From Paenibacillus sp. FSL R5-0517 (GTDB lineage Bacteria; Bacillota; Bacilli; Paenibacillales; Paenibacillaceae), in contig NZ_CP150235.1 of assembly GCF_037974355.1 (NCBI RefSeq), forward strand, positions 124,001-188,000: a DNA stretch of 64,000 nucleotides. Direction: 5' to 3'. Shown piece by piece: positions 23,859-34,532 of this stretch; position 1 is the stretch's first letter, and each line of letters opens with the position of its first letter. The translations under genes were made by a program, and so were the position numbers. Under the pieces are notes generated by a model, which worked only from the letters and a program-made list of their open reading frames with translations, ran no database searches and was not told the origin of the DNA.

Positions 23859-23873
23859 AATACAAATTGTATT
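23859..23873. promoter_or_regulatory. Perfect 15-base palindrome before the ABC ATPase gene
   Basis: AATACAA-A-TTGTATT lies three bases downstream of a TAATAT sequence that could be a -10 element (23850-23855), and 35 bases before the start codon. It has the shape of a dimeric repressor operator; the binding protein is unknown. Confidence 0.5.
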
Positions 23874-23907
23874 CGATTACAAAATGATCTCTGAGGAGGC
23901 AACAATC

Positions 23908-25032
23908 ATGGCTGGAGTACGTTTAGAGCATATTTTCAAAAAATACCCGGGTTCTGATAAAGCAACTGTAGTTGACATTAACCTGGACATTAAAGATAAA
24001 GAATTTCTGGTATTGGTAGGTCCGTCCGGTTGTGGTAAATCAACAACACTGCGTATGATCGCAGGCCTTGAGGAAATTTCTGAAGGTAAACTCTATATCG
24101 GTGACCGTGTCGTTAATGATGTTGCACCTAAAGACCGCGATATCGCGATGGTATTCCAATCCTATGCCTTGTATCCGCATATGAGCGTATATCAAAACAT
24201 GGCGTTTGGTTTGAAATTGCGTAAGGTTAAAAAAGACGAGATCGACAAACGTGTACGTGAAGCAGCTAAAATCCTGGATATCGAGCATTTGCTTGAGCGT
24301 AAACCTAAGGCATTGTCCGGTGGTCAACGTCAGCGTGTCGCTCTAGGACGTGCGATTGTCCGTGATCCACAAGTCTTCTTGATGGATGAGCCTCTCTCCA
24401 ACTTGGATGCTAAACTTCGTGGTCAGATGCGTGCGGAAATCACTAAACTGGCTAAACGTTTGGAAACAACAGTTATCTACGTAACGCATGACCAGATCGA
24501 AGCAATGACGATGGGTGACCGGATCGTAGTTATGAAGGATGGTATCATCCAACAAGCAGCTTCTCCGGAAGAGTTGTATAACCTGCCGGCTAACCTGTTC
24601 GTAGCTGGTTTCATCGGTTCCCCGACAATGAACTTTATCTCGGGTAAACTGGCTGAGCAAGGTGCTAACCTGCACTTCGTAGCTCCAGGCGTGGACGTTG
24701 AAATCCCGCAAGGTAAAGCACAAGTGTTGAAATCTAGAGGATACATTGGCAAAGAAGTCATTCTGGGTGTTCGTCCAGAAGACATTCACGAAGAGCCAGT
24801 ATTCCTGGAAGCATCCCCGAACTCTGTATTCTCTACTCACGTAGATGTAACAGAGAACCTGGGTCACGAAATGCTCCTCTACTTGAGCGGTGTAGGTAAC
24901 GATACTACAATCGCACGTGTAGATGGACGTTCTAACACTCGTGATGGTTCCACAGTTAAAATGGCCATCGACATGAACAAAGTTCATATCTTTGACAAAG
25001 AGACTGAAGTGAACGTACTTCTTCAAGACTAA
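23908..25032 (+). CDS. msmX: Sugar ABC transporter ATPase, MsmX/UgpC type
   Basis: ATP-binding subunit of carbohydrate importers; in Bacillus one MsmX serves several sugar ABC systems. The protein has 374 residues. Walker A is GPSGCGKST (38-46), the signature is LSGGQRQRVALGRA, Walker B is VFLMDEPLSNLDAK, and the H-loop is YVTHDQIEAM. A C-terminal TOBE/OB regulatory domain follows (about 240-374). The ATG at 23908 follows GAGGAGG. No permease genes adjoin it, as expected for a shared ATPase. The importer at 40.9-44.4 kb lacks an ATPase and is a likely client. Confidence 0.92.
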   Translation: MAGVRLEHIFKKYPGSDKATVVDINLDIKDKEFLVLVGPSGCGKSTTLRMIAGLEEISEGKLYIGDRVVNDVAPKDRDIAMVFQSYALYPHMSVYQNMAFGLKLRKVKKDEIDKRVREAAKILDIEHLLERKPKALSGGQRQRVALGRAIVRDPQVFLMDEPLSNLDAKLRGQMRAEITKLAKRLETTVIYVTHDQIEAMTMGDRIVVMKDGIIQQAASPEELYNLPANLFVAGFIGSPTMNFISGKLAEQGANLHFVAPGVDVEIPQGKAQVLKSRGYIGKEVILGVRPEDIHEEPVFLEASPNSVFSTHVDVTENLGHEMLLYLSGVGNDTTIARVDGRSNTRDGSTVKMAIDMNKVHIFDKETEVNVLLQD

Positions 25033-25096
25033 TATTACTGGGATTCATCGGTGACGATGGAATCTGACAGTTAACGCAATTATACATTGTAATGAG

Positions 25097-25131
25097 AGCC
25101 CCTTCCGTTATTGCTGGAAGGGGCTTTTTTT
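25097..25131 (+). terminator. Terminator of the ABC ATPase gene
   Basis: The hairpin AGCCCCTTCC/GGAAGGGGCT is followed by a T-run. Confidence 0.93.
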
Positions 25132-25456
25132 AAAAAATTAATGAACTCTATAATATTCAGCGGGGCAAGGATTAACAATTACCTGATAAACAACCGCTAA
25201 ACCATCCATGTAGTATCCCCAATGGGTGCTTGATCAGAAGGTTTTTTCTTACTAATGGTTGTCGGAGGCTACGATTGCATTCATCCCGGAATTCATTTAA
25301 GATTATTTGAAGGTCTGTCTTCATATATCTGAGAGAACCGACTGTTGGAAGGGTATGCATTCTGTACCCCATGTTGTGAATGCGCTAATAATGGAAAGAA
25401 CTGATACACGATCTGAATTACATAGAGGTACAGCGAATGCTGAAAGGAAGAGACAA
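25132..25456. other. Gap before hprK
   Basis: 325 bases between the ATPase terminator and hprK. The hprK frame stays open to 25307 but has no ribosome binding site there. No promoter could be assigned with confidence, and no RNA motif was recognised. Confidence 0.4.
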
Positions 25457-26395
25457 ATGGCGAAAAAAGTGAAAGTATCCGAATTGGTACAGCAGTTTCA
25501 GTTGGAGGTTGTTTCTGGATCTCACGGATTGAAAAGAGTCATTACGGTAGATGATCTGAACCGTCCTGGTCTGGAAATGGCCGGTTATTTTGAATACCAT
25601 CCTCAAGAACGGGTACAGCTACTTGGAAGAACGGAGTTAGCTTTCTTTGCAATGTTACCCGAGCAAGAGCGGCGTGATCGTATGCAACGTCTTTGTACAG
25701 AAGAGACGCCTTGTATCGTTGTAACGCGCGGACTTGAAGTCCCGCAAGAGCTGATTGATATCAGTGAAGAACGGGATCTGGCTGTATTACGCAGTAATAT
25801 GGCAACAACAATTCTGTCCAGCCGGATTACCGGATTTTTGGAGGGGAAATTAGCACCTACTGCCACGATTCATGGTGTACTGTGTGATGTATACGGGGTT
25901 GGTATGTTGATTACAGGTAGTAGCGGTATTGGTAAGAGTGAAACAGCACTTGAACTGGTTAAACGTGGACACCGACTGATTGCCGATGATGCGGTAGAGA
26001 TCCGCCAAACGTCAGATTTTCAGCTTCACGGTACTGCACCTGAATTGATCCGCCACTTGCTCGAAATTCGAGGTGTCGGTATTATCAACGTCATGACATT
26101 ATTCGGAGCCGGTGCCGTTCGGAATAACAAACGGATTACCCTGGTTGTACGTCTGGAAGCATGGCAGCAGGATAAACAATACGATCGTCTGGGTCTGGAC
26201 GAAGAGACTACACGTATCATTGATACCGATGTGCCTCTCGTTACGATTCCTGTTCGTCCGGGACGGAACTTGGCGGTTATTATTGAAGTAGCCGGAATGA
26301 ACTATCGTCTGAAACAGATGGGTCTTAATGCTGCACTGCAATTCACGAACAAGCTGACAGCAACCATCTCGGAAGATATGGAAGACATGGATTAA
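25457..26395 (+). CDS. hprK: HPr kinase/phosphorylase
   Basis: Phosphorylates and dephosphorylates Ser46 of HPr and Crh according to the glycolytic state, the key sensor of carbon catabolite repression. The protein has 312 residues. Walker A is GSSGIGKS (154-161), the catalytic region includes His139 (IHG) and the ADDAVEI loop, and the family signature [11 protein letters not shown] is at 202-212. The ATG at 25457 after AAAGGAAG is used; the longer frame upstream is not supported. It heads the hprK-lgt-ppaX-yvoF cluster. A crh-type substrate gene is at 57 kb. Confidence 0.96.
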   Translation: MAKKVKVSELVQQFQLEVVSGSHGLKRVITVDDLNRPGLEMAGYFEYHPQERVQLLGRTELAFFAMLPEQERRDRMQRLCTEETPCIVVTRGLEVPQELIDISEERDLAVLRSNMATTILSSRITGFLEGKLAPTATIHGVLCDVYGVGMLITGSSGIGKSETALELVKRGHRLIADDAVEIRQTSDFQLHGTAPELIRHLLEIRGVGIINVMTLFGAGAVRNNKRITLVVRLEAWQQDKQYDRLGLDEETTRIIDTDVPLVTIPVRPGRNLAVIIEVAGMNYRLKQMGLNAALQFTNKLTATISEDMEDMD

Positions 26396-26515
26396 GAAAC
26401 ATTTTATACAAGGAAATGAAGATAAATGGTTGACGTGTACTGCTTCTCTGGAGCGCAGGGCATGCCAACCATTCGTCATGCGTGTGATTGATCGAATAAA
26501 TAGGAGTGTGAATGA

Positions 26516-27541
26516 ATGGATACATTATTACTGTTGAACCCGATTGCGTTCTCTATTGGAGCGTTAAAGGTTCACTGGTACGGGCTTATTCTTGGTACCG
26601 CGGCACTTATAGGACTGCTGCTCGTGATCCGGGAGGGCAAACGCTACAATATCCCACAGGAAGTGTTCATGGACATGGTTCTGCTGGGTGTGCCTTCTGC
26701 CATCATTGGTGCCCGCATCTACTATGTCGCATTTAAGTGGGAAGATTACAAGGATAATTTCTGGGATGTCTTTAAAATATGGAATGGCGGTATCGCCATC
26801 TATGGTGCCCTTATTGGTGCAATCATCTGTGCAGTTATTTTCTTCCGTCGTAAAGGCTATAACTTCTGGCGTATGGCCGATATCTGTGCGCCTGGACTGA
26901 TTGTTGGACAGATGATCGGACGTTGGGGGAACTTTGTGAATCAGGAAGCCTATGGCGGTCCTGTGGAAGAATCATTTTTGAGAGACAAGCTTCATCTGCC
27001 GGACTTTATTGTGAATCAAATGAACGTAGAAGGTGTATTCCATCATCCTGCGTTTTTGTATGAATCAGTATGGAGTCTTGCTGGTCTAATCTTGCTGCTG
27101 ATTCTGCGTCGTCAGAAATTCCTGCGTTCAGGTGAACTGTTCATGTCCTATTTCATCTGGTACTCTATCGGTCGTTTCTTCATTGAAGCTTTGCGTACGG
27201 ACAGTCTGGGCTTCCAGGCTCCGCAATGGGTCGCTTCATTAGTGAACGGGCTGTGGTCTCCAATGACTGTGATGGGCTTCGAACAAGGATATCTTGATCC
27301 TGCTTATGGCAACGTAAGAATCTCGCAACTGCTCGCTATTGGTATCATTATTGTTGCTGTTGTATTCATAGTGGTGAGAAGAGTGACAGGTAAAGCCGAT
27401 GTTCGTTACAGTGATCCGATTGTATCGTCCAAAGTTACCTCTGATGATATGGAACATACAGGAACAGTTGTTGGCAAAGAGAGCAAGGTAACACCTCCAG
27501 CCAAAGATGACCCGAAGCAAGTTGATGATAAAAAGGAGTAA
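26516..27541 (+). CDS. lgt: Prolipoprotein diacylglyceryl transferase
   Basis: A membrane enzyme that attaches diacylglycerol to the lipobox cysteine of prolipoproteins. The protein has 341 residues and about seven membrane segments. The Lgt signature GRWGNFVNQEAYG contains the essential Arg136 and Asn139; HWYG is at 20-23. A charged cytoplasmic tail of about 50 residues is longer than in many homologues. The ATG at 26516 is spaced properly from AGGAG. Two lipoprotein genes, at 40.9 and 47.6 kb, encode likely substrates. Confidence 0.95.
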   Translation: MDTLLLLNPIAFSIGALKVHWYGLILGTAALIGLLLVIREGKRYNIPQEVFMDMVLLGVPSAIIGARIYYVAFKWEDYKDNFWDVFKIWNGGIAIYGALIGAIICAVIFFRRKGYNFWRMADICAPGLIVGQMIGRWGNFVNQEAYGGPVEESFLRDKLHLPDFIVNQMNVEGVFHHPAFLYESVWSLAGLILLLILRRQKFLRSGELFMSYFIWYSIGRFFIEALRTDSLGFQAPQWVASLVNGLWSPMTVMGFEQGYLDPAYGNVRISQLLAIGIIIVAVVFIVVRRVTGKADVRYSDPIVSSKVTSDDMEHTGTVVGKESKVTPPAKDDPKQVDDKKE

Positions 27542-27547
27542 TGCAAC

Positions 27548-28204
27548 ATGATTGACACGGTATTGTTCGATCTGGACGGAACCATTATTGATACCAATGA
27601 GCTGATTATCAGCTCATTCCAGCATGTCATGGGGGGATGGGAGCATTCAGCTCCATGGACACGAGAACAGATCATTCCGCATATGGGTGGCACACTGGAG
27701 CAGCAAATGCGTACCTTTTCTGGACAAGAGGAAGTCTCTGAGTACGTGAAAGGTTATCGTGCCTATAATGATATCCATCATGAAGCGATGGTTAGACCTT
27801 TTCCACATGTCATTGAGGTAGTAGAGGCGTTGCATCAGGCTGGCATTGTGATGGGTGTGGTCACAACTAAAATTCGTCCATCTACATTAAAGGTGCTGGA
27901 ACGTTTTGACCTACTGAAATATATGAAGACGATTGTGACCGTGACTGATGTGACGAATCCGAAGCCACATGCTGAGCCTGTGTTGAAAGCAATGACGGAA
28001 CTGGGTGCAGATCCTGCTAAAACGTTGATGGTTGGTGATAGTCCGGTGGATATCCAATCGGCTCAAAATGCGGGTGCACTCTCGGCGGGGGTTGCATGGT
28101 CTCTTAAAGGAGAAACAATCCTGAACGGATATGGCCCCGATCACATGTTGCACGACATGAGAGACTTGTTAGAACTCATCCGTATTGAAACGGGTCGTTC
28201 ATGA
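27548..28204 (+). CDS. ppaX: Pyrophosphatase PpaX (HAD family)
   Basis: Hydrolyses the pyrophosphate released by HPrK phosphorylase activity. The protein has 218 residues. HAD motifs: FDLDGT (Asp8, Asp10), the VTTK region, Lys in NPKPHAEP, and GDSPVDI. Its place behind hprK and lgt fits the B. subtilis cluster and distinguishes it from other phosphoglycolate-phosphatase-like proteins. Confidence 0.88.
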   Translation: MIDTVLFDLDGTIIDTNELIISSFQHVMGGWEHSAPWTREQIIPHMGGTLEQQMRTFSGQEEVSEYVKGYRAYNDIHHEAMVRPFPHVIEVVEALHQAGIVMGVVTTKIRPSTLKVLERFDLLKYMKTIVTVTDVTNPKPHAEPVLKAMTELGADPAKTLMVGDSPVDIQSAQNAGALSAGVAWSLKGETILNGYGPDHMLHDMRDLLELIRIETGRS

Positions 28205-28743
28205 GAAAAGTAACCCGCTATCCGGTAGAGGACCAGAATGCACTTTGGCATATCTACAAGACAGTGAGTCCGTGGAAGGGCGTTCGTAATTTTATCTGGA
28301 TCCAGTTGTCACGTTACTGTCCGATCCTATCGGTGAAGAACTGGATTTATCGCCGAATGCTGGGGATGAAGGTGGGAAAACACACGGCCTTTGGCCTGAT
28401 GGTGATGGTGGATGTGTTTTTTCCGGAGAAAATAACGGTCGGCGAAAACTCGGTCATCGGTTACAACACAACAATTCTCGCTCATGAGTATCTCATTAAG
28501 GAGTACAGGCTCGGTGAGGTGATTATCGGGGAAAATGTACTGATTGGTGCCAATACAACGATTCTGCCTGGGGTAACCATAGGGGATGGAGCGGTTGTAG
28601 CTGCTGGAGCTGTCGTACATAAGGATGTTGCACCAGGAGCTTTTGTTGGAGGTAATCCACTACGTGACTTATCCCGTGCGGCAGCTTCTACGGAAGAGAC
28701 TGTCTTTAACACGGATAATTCTTCTCAGGGTAGTGTGCATTAA
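28201..28743 (+). CDS. yvoF: Hexapeptide-repeat acyltransferase (YvoF-like)
   Basis: A 180-residue left-handed beta-helix acyltransferase. Hexapeptide repeats run from about 75 to 155 ([12 protein letters not shown] ... [18 protein letters not shown]). The start overlaps the ppaX stop (ATGA), so the two are translationally coupled. The acceptor is unknown. The same gene follows ppaX in B. subtilis. Confidence 0.85.
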   Translation: MRKVTRYPVEDQNALWHIYKTVSPWKGVRNFIWIQLSRYCPILSVKNWIYRRMLGMKVGKHTAFGLMVMVDVFFPEKITVGENSVIGYNTTILAHEYLIKEYRLGEVIIGENVLIGANTTILPGVTIGDGAVVAAGAVVHKDVAPGAFVGGNPLRDLSRAAASTEETVFNTDNSSQGSVH

Positions 28744-28777
28744 GTCCACAACGTAATGAAAGAAGATGGGTTGAAGT

Positions 28778-28803
28778 AAAAAGCTGCTTATGGCAGCTTT
28801 TTT
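28778..28803 (+). terminator. Terminator of the hprK cluster
   Basis: The hairpin AAAAAGCTGC/GCAGCTTTTTT with a short loop works as an intrinsic terminator. Confidence 0.85.
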
Positions 28804-28886
28804 CGTATATAAATACCGATGGGTGAGGGTAACGGTGCGAATATAAAACGAGATGCCGATCCAAGGGCAATCAAGCTTCGGTATTG

Positions 28887-28916
28887 TTGACGGTAGTGCG
28901 GATTTCATGTTATCAT
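28887..28916 (+). promoter_or_regulatory. Promoter of the histidine operon
   Basis: TTGACG (28887-28892) and TATCAT (28911-28916) with an 18-base spacer. A leader of about 210 bases runs to hisZ. It has no T-box signature and no His-rich leader peptide was seen; otherwise nothing is recognised in the 28804-29132 gap. Confidence 0.65.
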
Positions 28917-29132
28917 ATCCCATATCCTTTAGTTTGTTAGCACTTTACCATGTGAAAGTATTGTTGGAGAAATTAAACGTGATAAAGGTTGAACTAAACC
29001 AATAGTTAAAGGCTTGTGCAGCAATACGTTGATTCAGGGTTACAAGATAGAATGGGGATTTACACTACATAAATCCTGTTGAAATAGAATGAGCACCACT
29101 CTTAAATTACTGACTCGGGGTGAATAATACCA

Positions 29133-30332
29133 ATGTCCAAACCAAAAGGATTTGAAAAACCGACCGGATTTCGCGACTATACACCACATGTTGTATCCAA
29201 GCTGCGTACGATTGAGCGGAATGTACTAGAATGTATGGAACGCTGGGGTTACCGTCAGATCATCACACCAACGATTGAATATTACGATACGGTAGGTGTA
29301 GCCAGCTCTACATCGGATCGCAAATTGTTTAAATTATTGAACAGCCGGGGAACCACCCTGGTGCTCCGATCGGATCTAACGGCTCCGATTGCACGTGTCG
29401 TTTCGTCCATGCTCAAAGATGAGCAATTGCCACTGCGTCTGTCCTATCATGCGAACGTATTTCGTTCGATTGAAGAGGAAGCTGGACGGGAGGCGGAGTT
29501 CTTCCAGACAGGGGTGGAGCTGGTTGGAGATGACTCACCTGAGGCGGATGCAGAAGTTGTTGCGCTTGCGATTGCCTCTTTGCAGGCAGCGGGCGTGTCT
29601 TCTTTTAAAATAGCGATGGGTCATATGGGATTCCTGAACGGATTACTGGAGGAAGTGATTCCAGGCCAGACAACGGAACAGGAGCAATTGAAGGAAGGGC
29701 TGCTCGGACGTGATTATGTTGGCTATCGCCAGTCGATCGAAGCATTGAACCTGGAACCCAAGTTGAAAGAACAGCTTGAAGCGATCCTGCGTCTGCGCGG
29801 TGGCAAGGAAGTCTGCACACATGCGGTAGAGCTAAGTTCAAGCGCTGAAGCAGCACAGTCGATTGCGCATCTGTGTGCAGTATTCGAAGTGTTGGAAGCG
29901 TACGGCGTATCCGAACATGTACTGATTGATCTGACGATGATCGGGGATTTCTCCTATTATACGGGCATGACGTTTGAAGGATATGCAGCAGAACTGGGAT
30001 CTCCGGTATGCAGCGGCGGGCGGTATGACAATCTGTTACAACAATTCGGGCGTTCGTTGCCAGCTACAGGGTTTGCACTGAAAACCAACCGGATTATTGA
30101 TGGCGTTCACGGTATTACCATTGAAGAGAAGAAACCGATACTTATCCAATATAGCCCGAAACGTCGGGCCGAGGCACTGACAGAAGCGGCAAGATTACGC
30201 AGTCTGGGACAAAATGTAGTGACACTCCTTCTTCCTGAAGACGGGGCTGGAGCAAGTGCTGTATCTGTTGGAGCAACAACCGTTCAGGCTGAGCAGGTTA
30301 TTACTTACGGATCTGAAGAAGGAGGACGCTGA
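29133..30332 (+). CDS. hisZ: ATP phosphoribosyltransferase regulatory subunit
   Basis: A catalytically inactive HisRS paralogue that forms a complex with short HisG and confers histidine feedback. The protein has 399 residues with class II synthetase-like motif 1 (GFRDYTP ... PTIEYYDT), motif 2-like [10 protein letters not shown] and [12 protein letters not shown]. It lacks the HisRS anticodon-binding domain. The ATG follows GGGGTGA. It is the first gene of the his operon, with one base between its stop and hisG. Confidence 0.93.
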   Translation: MSKPKGFEKPTGFRDYTPHVVSKLRTIERNVLECMERWGYRQIITPTIEYYDTVGVASSTSDRKLFKLLNSRGTTLVLRSDLTAPIARVVSSMLKDEQLPLRLSYHANVFRSIEEEAGREAEFFQTGVELVGDDSPEADAEVVALAIASLQAAGVSSFKIAMGHMGFLNGLLEEVIPGQTTEQEQLKEGLLGRDYVGYRQSIEALNLEPKLKEQLEAILRLRGGKEVCTHAVELSSSAEAAQSIAHLCAVFEVLEAYGVSEHVLIDLTMIGDFSYYTGMTFEGYAAELGSPVCSGGRYDNLLQQFGRSLPATGFALKTNRIIDGVHGITIEEKKPILIQYSPKRRAEALTEAARLRSLGQNVVTLLLPEDGAGASAVSVGATTVQAEQVITYGSEEGGR

Positions 30333-30333
30333 G

Positions 30334-30993
30334 ATGTCGGATATTCTGAAGGTGGCCATGCCGAAGGGCCGAATCTATAAAAAAGCCTCCAAATTGTTCC
30401 GTGAAGCGGGGCTGGATATTCCAGAAGACGTGGATGATACACGCAGATTGGTTATTGAAGTACCGGAAGCGGGAATGGAATTCATCATGGCGAAGCCAGT
30501 AGATGTTCCAACCTACGTGGAGTACGGTGTTGCTGATATCGGAATTGTTGGTAAAGACGTGCTGCTGGAGGAAAATCGGGATGTGTACGAACTATTGAAT
30601 CTGGGAATCGCCCAGTGCCGTATGTCTGTAATTGGACTTCCCGACTGGAAGCCAGGCATTCAGCAACGTGTTGCAACGAAGTATCCGAGGATCGCTTCAC
30701 AGTATTTTCGGGAGCAGGGGCAGCAGGTTGAGGTGATCAAGCTGAATGGTTCCATTGAGCTTGCGCCCTTAATTGGTCTGGCAGACCGGATCGTCGATCT
30801 GGTGGAGACTGGTCAGACGCTGCGCGAGAACGGATTGGTGGAGATGACAGGTATTCTGGACATCACCAGCCGTCTTATCGCCAACCGGGTAAGTTATCGA
30901 ATGAAAAACGCACGAATCCAGGCTTTGTGTGATGCACTTCAGCAGGTTATTCCGGCATCGAATGAGATATCGGCGGGAAGCCTTCGGGGATAA
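30334..30993 (+). CDS. hisG: ATP phosphoribosyltransferase, short form
   Basis: First step of histidine synthesis: ATP plus PRPP gives phosphoribosyl-ATP. The protein has 219 residues, the short form that depends on HisZ. AMPKGRI at the N terminus and the PRPP-binding [12 protein letters not shown] are visible. The ATG at 30334 uses GGAGGA within the end of hisZ; the longer open frame is not used. The 154 bases before hisD contain no recognised element. Confidence 0.96.
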   Translation: MSDILKVAMPKGRIYKKASKLFREAGLDIPEDVDDTRRLVIEVPEAGMEFIMAKPVDVPTYVEYGVADIGIVGKDVLLEENRDVYELLNLGIAQCRMSVIGLPDWKPGIQQRVATKYPRIASQYFREQGQQVEVIKLNGSIELAPLIGLADRIVDLVETGQTLRENGLVEMTGILDITSRLIANRVSYRMKNARIQALCDALQQVIPASNEISAGSLRG

Positions 30994-31147
30994 ATTACTG
31001 ATAAGCAAGGACTGCAAGGCAGCAAGGAACGGGAAATATACAAACGGAATAACCAAAGAATGAAACGATAGAAGTAAGGAACGAGGAAAACGAGAAACAA
31101 ATCGGCCATATAAGGTAGGTATTACAGGGGATGAGGAGGTTGTACGT

Positions 31148-32452
31148 ATGAAAATTGTACCTGCACGGGAGTTTGATCTGAAGCGTGAAGTGGAGTATGG
31201 CACGCCAGAGCAAAATGAAACGGTACGGCGTATTGTCAGCGACATTCGCCGTGAGGGTGATGCGGCACTGCTGCGTTACACGGAGCAGCTGGACCGCACG
31301 AAGCTGACGGCCGCGGAATTGCGCGTGCCGCAGGAAGAGCTGCAGGCGGCTTATGCAGCCGTGGAGCCATCCTTTGTGACGGCGATTCGGCAAGCCGCCG
31401 CCAACATTCGTGCGTTTCACGAGAAGCAGAAACGAAACTCGTGGATGGATTGGCAGCCGGACGGCAGCCTGCTGGGCCAGGTCATCCGACCGCTGAAGCG
31501 GGTCGGGGTCTATGTACCTGGCGGTAAAGCAGCGTATCCATCGTCTGTGCTGATGAATGTGATTCCGGCACAGGTGGCAGGCGTGCCGGAGATTGTTCTC
31601 GTGACGCCGCCGTCTACCAACGGTGGCGAAGGCATTAACCCGTACATTCTCGTGGCTGCTGCGGAAGCAGGCGTAAGCGAGATGTACCGGGTTGGCGGCG
31701 CTCAAGCCATCGCCGCCCTCGCTTACGGCACGGAGAGTATTGCCCCGGTCGACAAGATCTGTGGACCGGGCAATATTTACGTGGCGCTCGCGAAGCGCGA
31801 GGTGTACGGTGCGGTCGATATCGATAGTATCGCCGGGCCGAGTGAGATTGTGGTACTCGCCGATGATACGGCGAATCCGGTGTATGTCGCCGCCGACCTG
31901 TTGTCGCAGGCGGAACATGACGAGATGGCATCGGCCATTCTCGTCACGAATTCGGCCGCGCTGGCGGAAGCCGTGCAGGGCGAAGTGCAGCGGCAACTTG
32001 AAGTGCTGCCGCGGCGTGATATCGCTGCTGCTTCGGTAGAGCAGTATGGCGCGATTATTGTGGTCGATTCCATCGATGAGGGAATCGATGTGGTGAACCG
32101 GCTCGCACCGGAGCATCTGGAGATCATGGTGCAGGAGCCGATGACTTACGCTGGCCGGATTGAGAATGCCGGTGCGATCTTCCTCGGCCCGTACAGCTCG
32201 GAGCCGGTAGGGGATTATTTTGCCGGACCGAATCATATTATTCCGACTAATGGAACGGCGCGATTCAGTTCGCCAGTGGACGTGGACGATTTTATCAAGA
32301 AATCCAGTCTGATCTATTATAGTAAAGAAGCGCTGCTGCAGAACGGAGCGGCTATTATAGAGTTGGCCCGCCATGAGGGTCTTGAAGGTCATGCCCGTGC
32401 AATCGCTGTACGGTTAGAACAGGAAGGAAAGGCGGAATCGGACAATGGATAA
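31148..32452 (+). CDS. hisD: Histidinol dehydrogenase
   Basis: Zinc- and NAD-dependent oxidation of histidinol to histidine, the last pathway step. The protein has 434 residues. Zinc ligands Gln254 and His257 (SQAEHDE), Asp356 and His415, and catalytic Glu322-His323 (APEHLE) are all present. The ribosome binding site is GAGGAGG. By eye the gene is clearly richer in G+C (about 31240-32280) than its neighbours, although its sequence is normal for the family. It overlaps hisB by eight bases. Confidence 0.96.
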   Translation: MKIVPAREFDLKREVEYGTPEQNETVRRIVSDIRREGDAALLRYTEQLDRTKLTAAELRVPQEELQAAYAAVEPSFVTAIRQAAANIRAFHEKQKRNSWMDWQPDGSLLGQVIRPLKRVGVYVPGGKAAYPSSVLMNVIPAQVAGVPEIVLVTPPSTNGGEGINPYILVAAAEAGVSEMYRVGGAQAIAALAYGTESIAPVDKICGPGNIYVALAKREVYGAVDIDSIAGPSEIVVLADDTANPVYVAADLLSQAEHDEMASAILVTNSAALAEAVQGEVQRQLEVLPRRDIAAASVEQYGAIIVVDSIDEGIDVVNRLAPEHLEIMVQEPMTYAGRIENAGAIFLGPYSSEPVGDYFAGPNHIIPTNGTARFSSPVDVDDFIKKSSLIYYSKEALLQNGAAIIELARHEGLEGHARAIAVRLEQEGKAESDNG

Positions 32453-33074
32453 GCAACATAACGGTGTGGAACTTGAAAACAAAGGTGCAGTGCGCCAAGC
32501 AGAGGTTGACCGCAAAACGAACGAGACCAATATTCAATTGGCCTTTAATGTAGATGGAACAGGACAATCCACGATTGAAACGGATGTACCTTTTCTGAAC
32601 CATATGCTGGATCTGTTCACGAAGCACGGACAATTCGACCTGAACGTACAGGCCCGTGGAGATATTGATATCGACGATCATCACACGGTTGAAGACATCG
32701 GCATCTGTCTGGGACAGACGTTGCGAGAAGCATTGGGTGACAAACGCGGGATTAAGCGCTACGCCAGTGTTTTTGTACCGATGGATGAGGCACTCGCTCA
32801 GGTTATTATTGATGTGAGCAACCGACCTCACTTTGAATACCGTGCAGAATATCCTTCCCAACAGGTAGGCAGTTTCTCCACGGAGCTGGTACATGAATTC
32901 CTATGGAAATTGGCGCTGGAAGCCCGGATTACGTTGCATGTCATTGTGCACTATGGTCAGAACACCCACCACATGATTGAAGCGATCTTTAAGGCATTGG
33001 GACGTGCACTGGATGAAGCAACGTTGATTGATCCACGTGTAACGGGTGTGCCTTCCACGAAGGGAGTGCTGTAG
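32445..33074 (+). CDS. hisB: Imidazoleglycerol-phosphate dehydratase
   Basis: Manganese-dependent dehydration of imidazoleglycerol phosphate. The protein has 209 residues, about a dozen more than the common 195, owing to a polar N-terminal extension before VDRKTNET. Metal-binding motifs [20 protein letters not shown] and the later [12 protein letters not shown] are complete. The protein is monofunctional, without the phosphatase domain of enteric HisB. The start overlaps hisD and is preceded by AAGGAAAGG. Confidence 0.95.
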   Translation: MDKQHNGVELENKGAVRQAEVDRKTNETNIQLAFNVDGTGQSTIETDVPFLNHMLDLFTKHGQFDLNVQARGDIDIDDHHTVEDIGICLGQTLREALGDKRGIKRYASVFVPMDEALAQVIIDVSNRPHFEYRAEYPSQQVGSFSTELVHEFLWKLALEARITLHVIVHYGQNTHHMIEAIFKALGRALDEATLIDPRVTGVPSTKGVL

Positions 33075-33077
33075 ACG

Positions 33078-33704
33078 ATGGCGATTGCAATTGTCGATTA
33101 CGGTATGGGTAACCTGCACAGCGTCGGCAAAGCGGTCGAACGTCTTGGCTACGAGGCGCTGGTCACGGGTGACCGGGAAGAGATTCTTGGCGCAGATGGT
33201 GTGATTCTGCCAGGCGTAGGTGCTTTTGGTGATGCGATGGTTCATCTGCGGGAGAGTGGACTGGATACGGTGGTGAAAGAAGCGGCTGCGGGGTCCAAGC
33301 CACTTCTCGGGATCTGTCTGGGGATGCAGTTGTTGTTCAGCTCAAGTGAAGAGCATGGCGAGCATGAGGGACTGGATATTTTGCCAGGTAAAGTAGTGCG
33401 ATTTGCACCAGGAGAACTGAAGGTTCCTCATATGGGATGGAACCGTCTGGAATTCCTCCACGCGGAGAACCCGCTGTTTACGGGACTTGAGGGAGGACAC
33501 GTCTATTTCGTGCATTCCTATCATGCGCTTACGGACAACAGGGACGATCTGCTGGCGGTAACGGATTACGGACATCCGGTGACAGCCATTGTAGGCAGCG
33601 GATCCAACTTCGGTATGCAATTCCACCCGGAGAAAAGCGGAGAGCTTGGCATGAAGCTGCTCGGCAACTTTTTGGCTCTGACAGGAGCGCCTGTACAACG
33701 GTAA
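33078..33704 (+). CDS. hisH: Imidazole glycerol phosphate synthase, glutaminase subunit
   Basis: Supplies ammonia to HisF. The protein has 208 residues with the class I amidotransferase triad Cys80 (LLGICLGMQ), His183 and Glu185 (FHPEKSG). It starts three bases after hisB, which indicates coupling. Confidence 0.95.
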   Translation: MAIAIVDYGMGNLHSVGKAVERLGYEALVTGDREEILGADGVILPGVGAFGDAMVHLRESGLDTVVKEAAAGSKPLLGICLGMQLLFSSSEEHGEHEGLDILPGKVVRFAPGELKVPHMGWNRLEFLHAENPLFTGLEGGHVYFVHSYHALTDNRDDLLAVTDYGHPVTAIVGSGSNFGMQFHPEKSGELGMKLLGNFLALTGAPVQR

Positions 33705-33767
33705 AACAATCATCTCTTCTTAACTATAGAAAGCGTACAAATCTAATTCATATTCAGGAGGCCTTGT

Positions 33768-34502
33768 ATGTCATCTTTTATCCTATATCCGGCAATTGAT
33801 ATCCGGGACGGCAAATGTGTAAGACTGGTGCAGGGAGATTATAATCAGGAGACCGTGTACAACGATGACCCTGTTCAAGTGGCTCTATCCTGGGAGAAGC
33901 AAGGCGGTACATATGTGCATCTGGTGGATCTGGATGGTGCCAAAGCAGGTCATCCTGTTAACGATGAGCTGATCGGTCGCATTGCCTCGGCTGTGAACGT
34001 ACCTGTTCAGGTGGGGGGCGGACTTCGTACAGTAGCGGATGTAGAGCGATTGCTAGGTCTGGGTGTTAGCCGGCTGATCATTGGAACAGCGGCCATTGAG
34101 GATCGTGCTTTTACAGAGGAAGTACTGGGACGTTACGGCGACAAAGTGGCAATTGGCATCGACGCTCGTAATGGTTACGTGGCAACCCGCGGATGGCTTG
34201 AAACATCGGAAGTACAGGCAGAGGTACTCGCGAAGGAATTGGCGGCGTATGGGGCAGAAACGTTTATCTTTACGGATATTTCCCGTGATGGTATGATGCA
34301 GGGTCCTAATGTGGAAGCGATTGTGTCTCTAGCCAAGGCAAGCGGACGGACCGTTATTGCTTCCGGTGGTGTGAGTGTAATGGATGATCTGCTTCGTCTG
34401 AGTCGTCACGCCGATGATGGTGTTGGTGGAGCGATCGTGGGTAAAGCACTGTATACAGGAAGCATCGATCTGTCTGAAGCGGTACGTGCAGTAAATAAGT
34501 AA
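33768..34502 (+). CDS. hisA: ProFAR isomerase (HisA)
   Basis: TIM-barrel isomerase of the fourth histidine step. The protein has 244 residues with catalytic Asp11 ([10 protein letters not shown]) and Asp132 (IGIDARNG), and phosphate loops VQVGGGLR and [10 protein letters not shown]. The AGGAGG site precedes ATG 33768. Confidence 0.95.
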   Translation: MSSFILYPAIDIRDGKCVRLVQGDYNQETVYNDDPVQVALSWEKQGGTYVHLVDLDGAKAGHPVNDELIGRIASAVNVPVQVGGGLRTVADVERLLGLGVSRLIIGTAAIEDRAFTEEVLGRYGDKVAIGIDARNGYVATRGWLETSEVQAEVLAKELAAYGAETFIFTDISRDGMMQGPNVEAIVSLAKASGRTVIASGGVSVMDDLLRLSRHADDGVGGAIVGKALYTGSIDLSEAVRAVNK

Positions 34503-34532
34503 GGGATATTCGGATAGAGAGGAAGAGGTAGC

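Noticed and set aside
25172..25372. Minus-strand open frame of 66 codons before hprK
   Set aside because: No ribosome binding site, promoter or similarity was recognised.
28804..29132. T-box or histidine leader peptide before hisZ
   Set aside because: No AGGGTGGNACCGCG-type antiterminator and no His-rich short frame were found.
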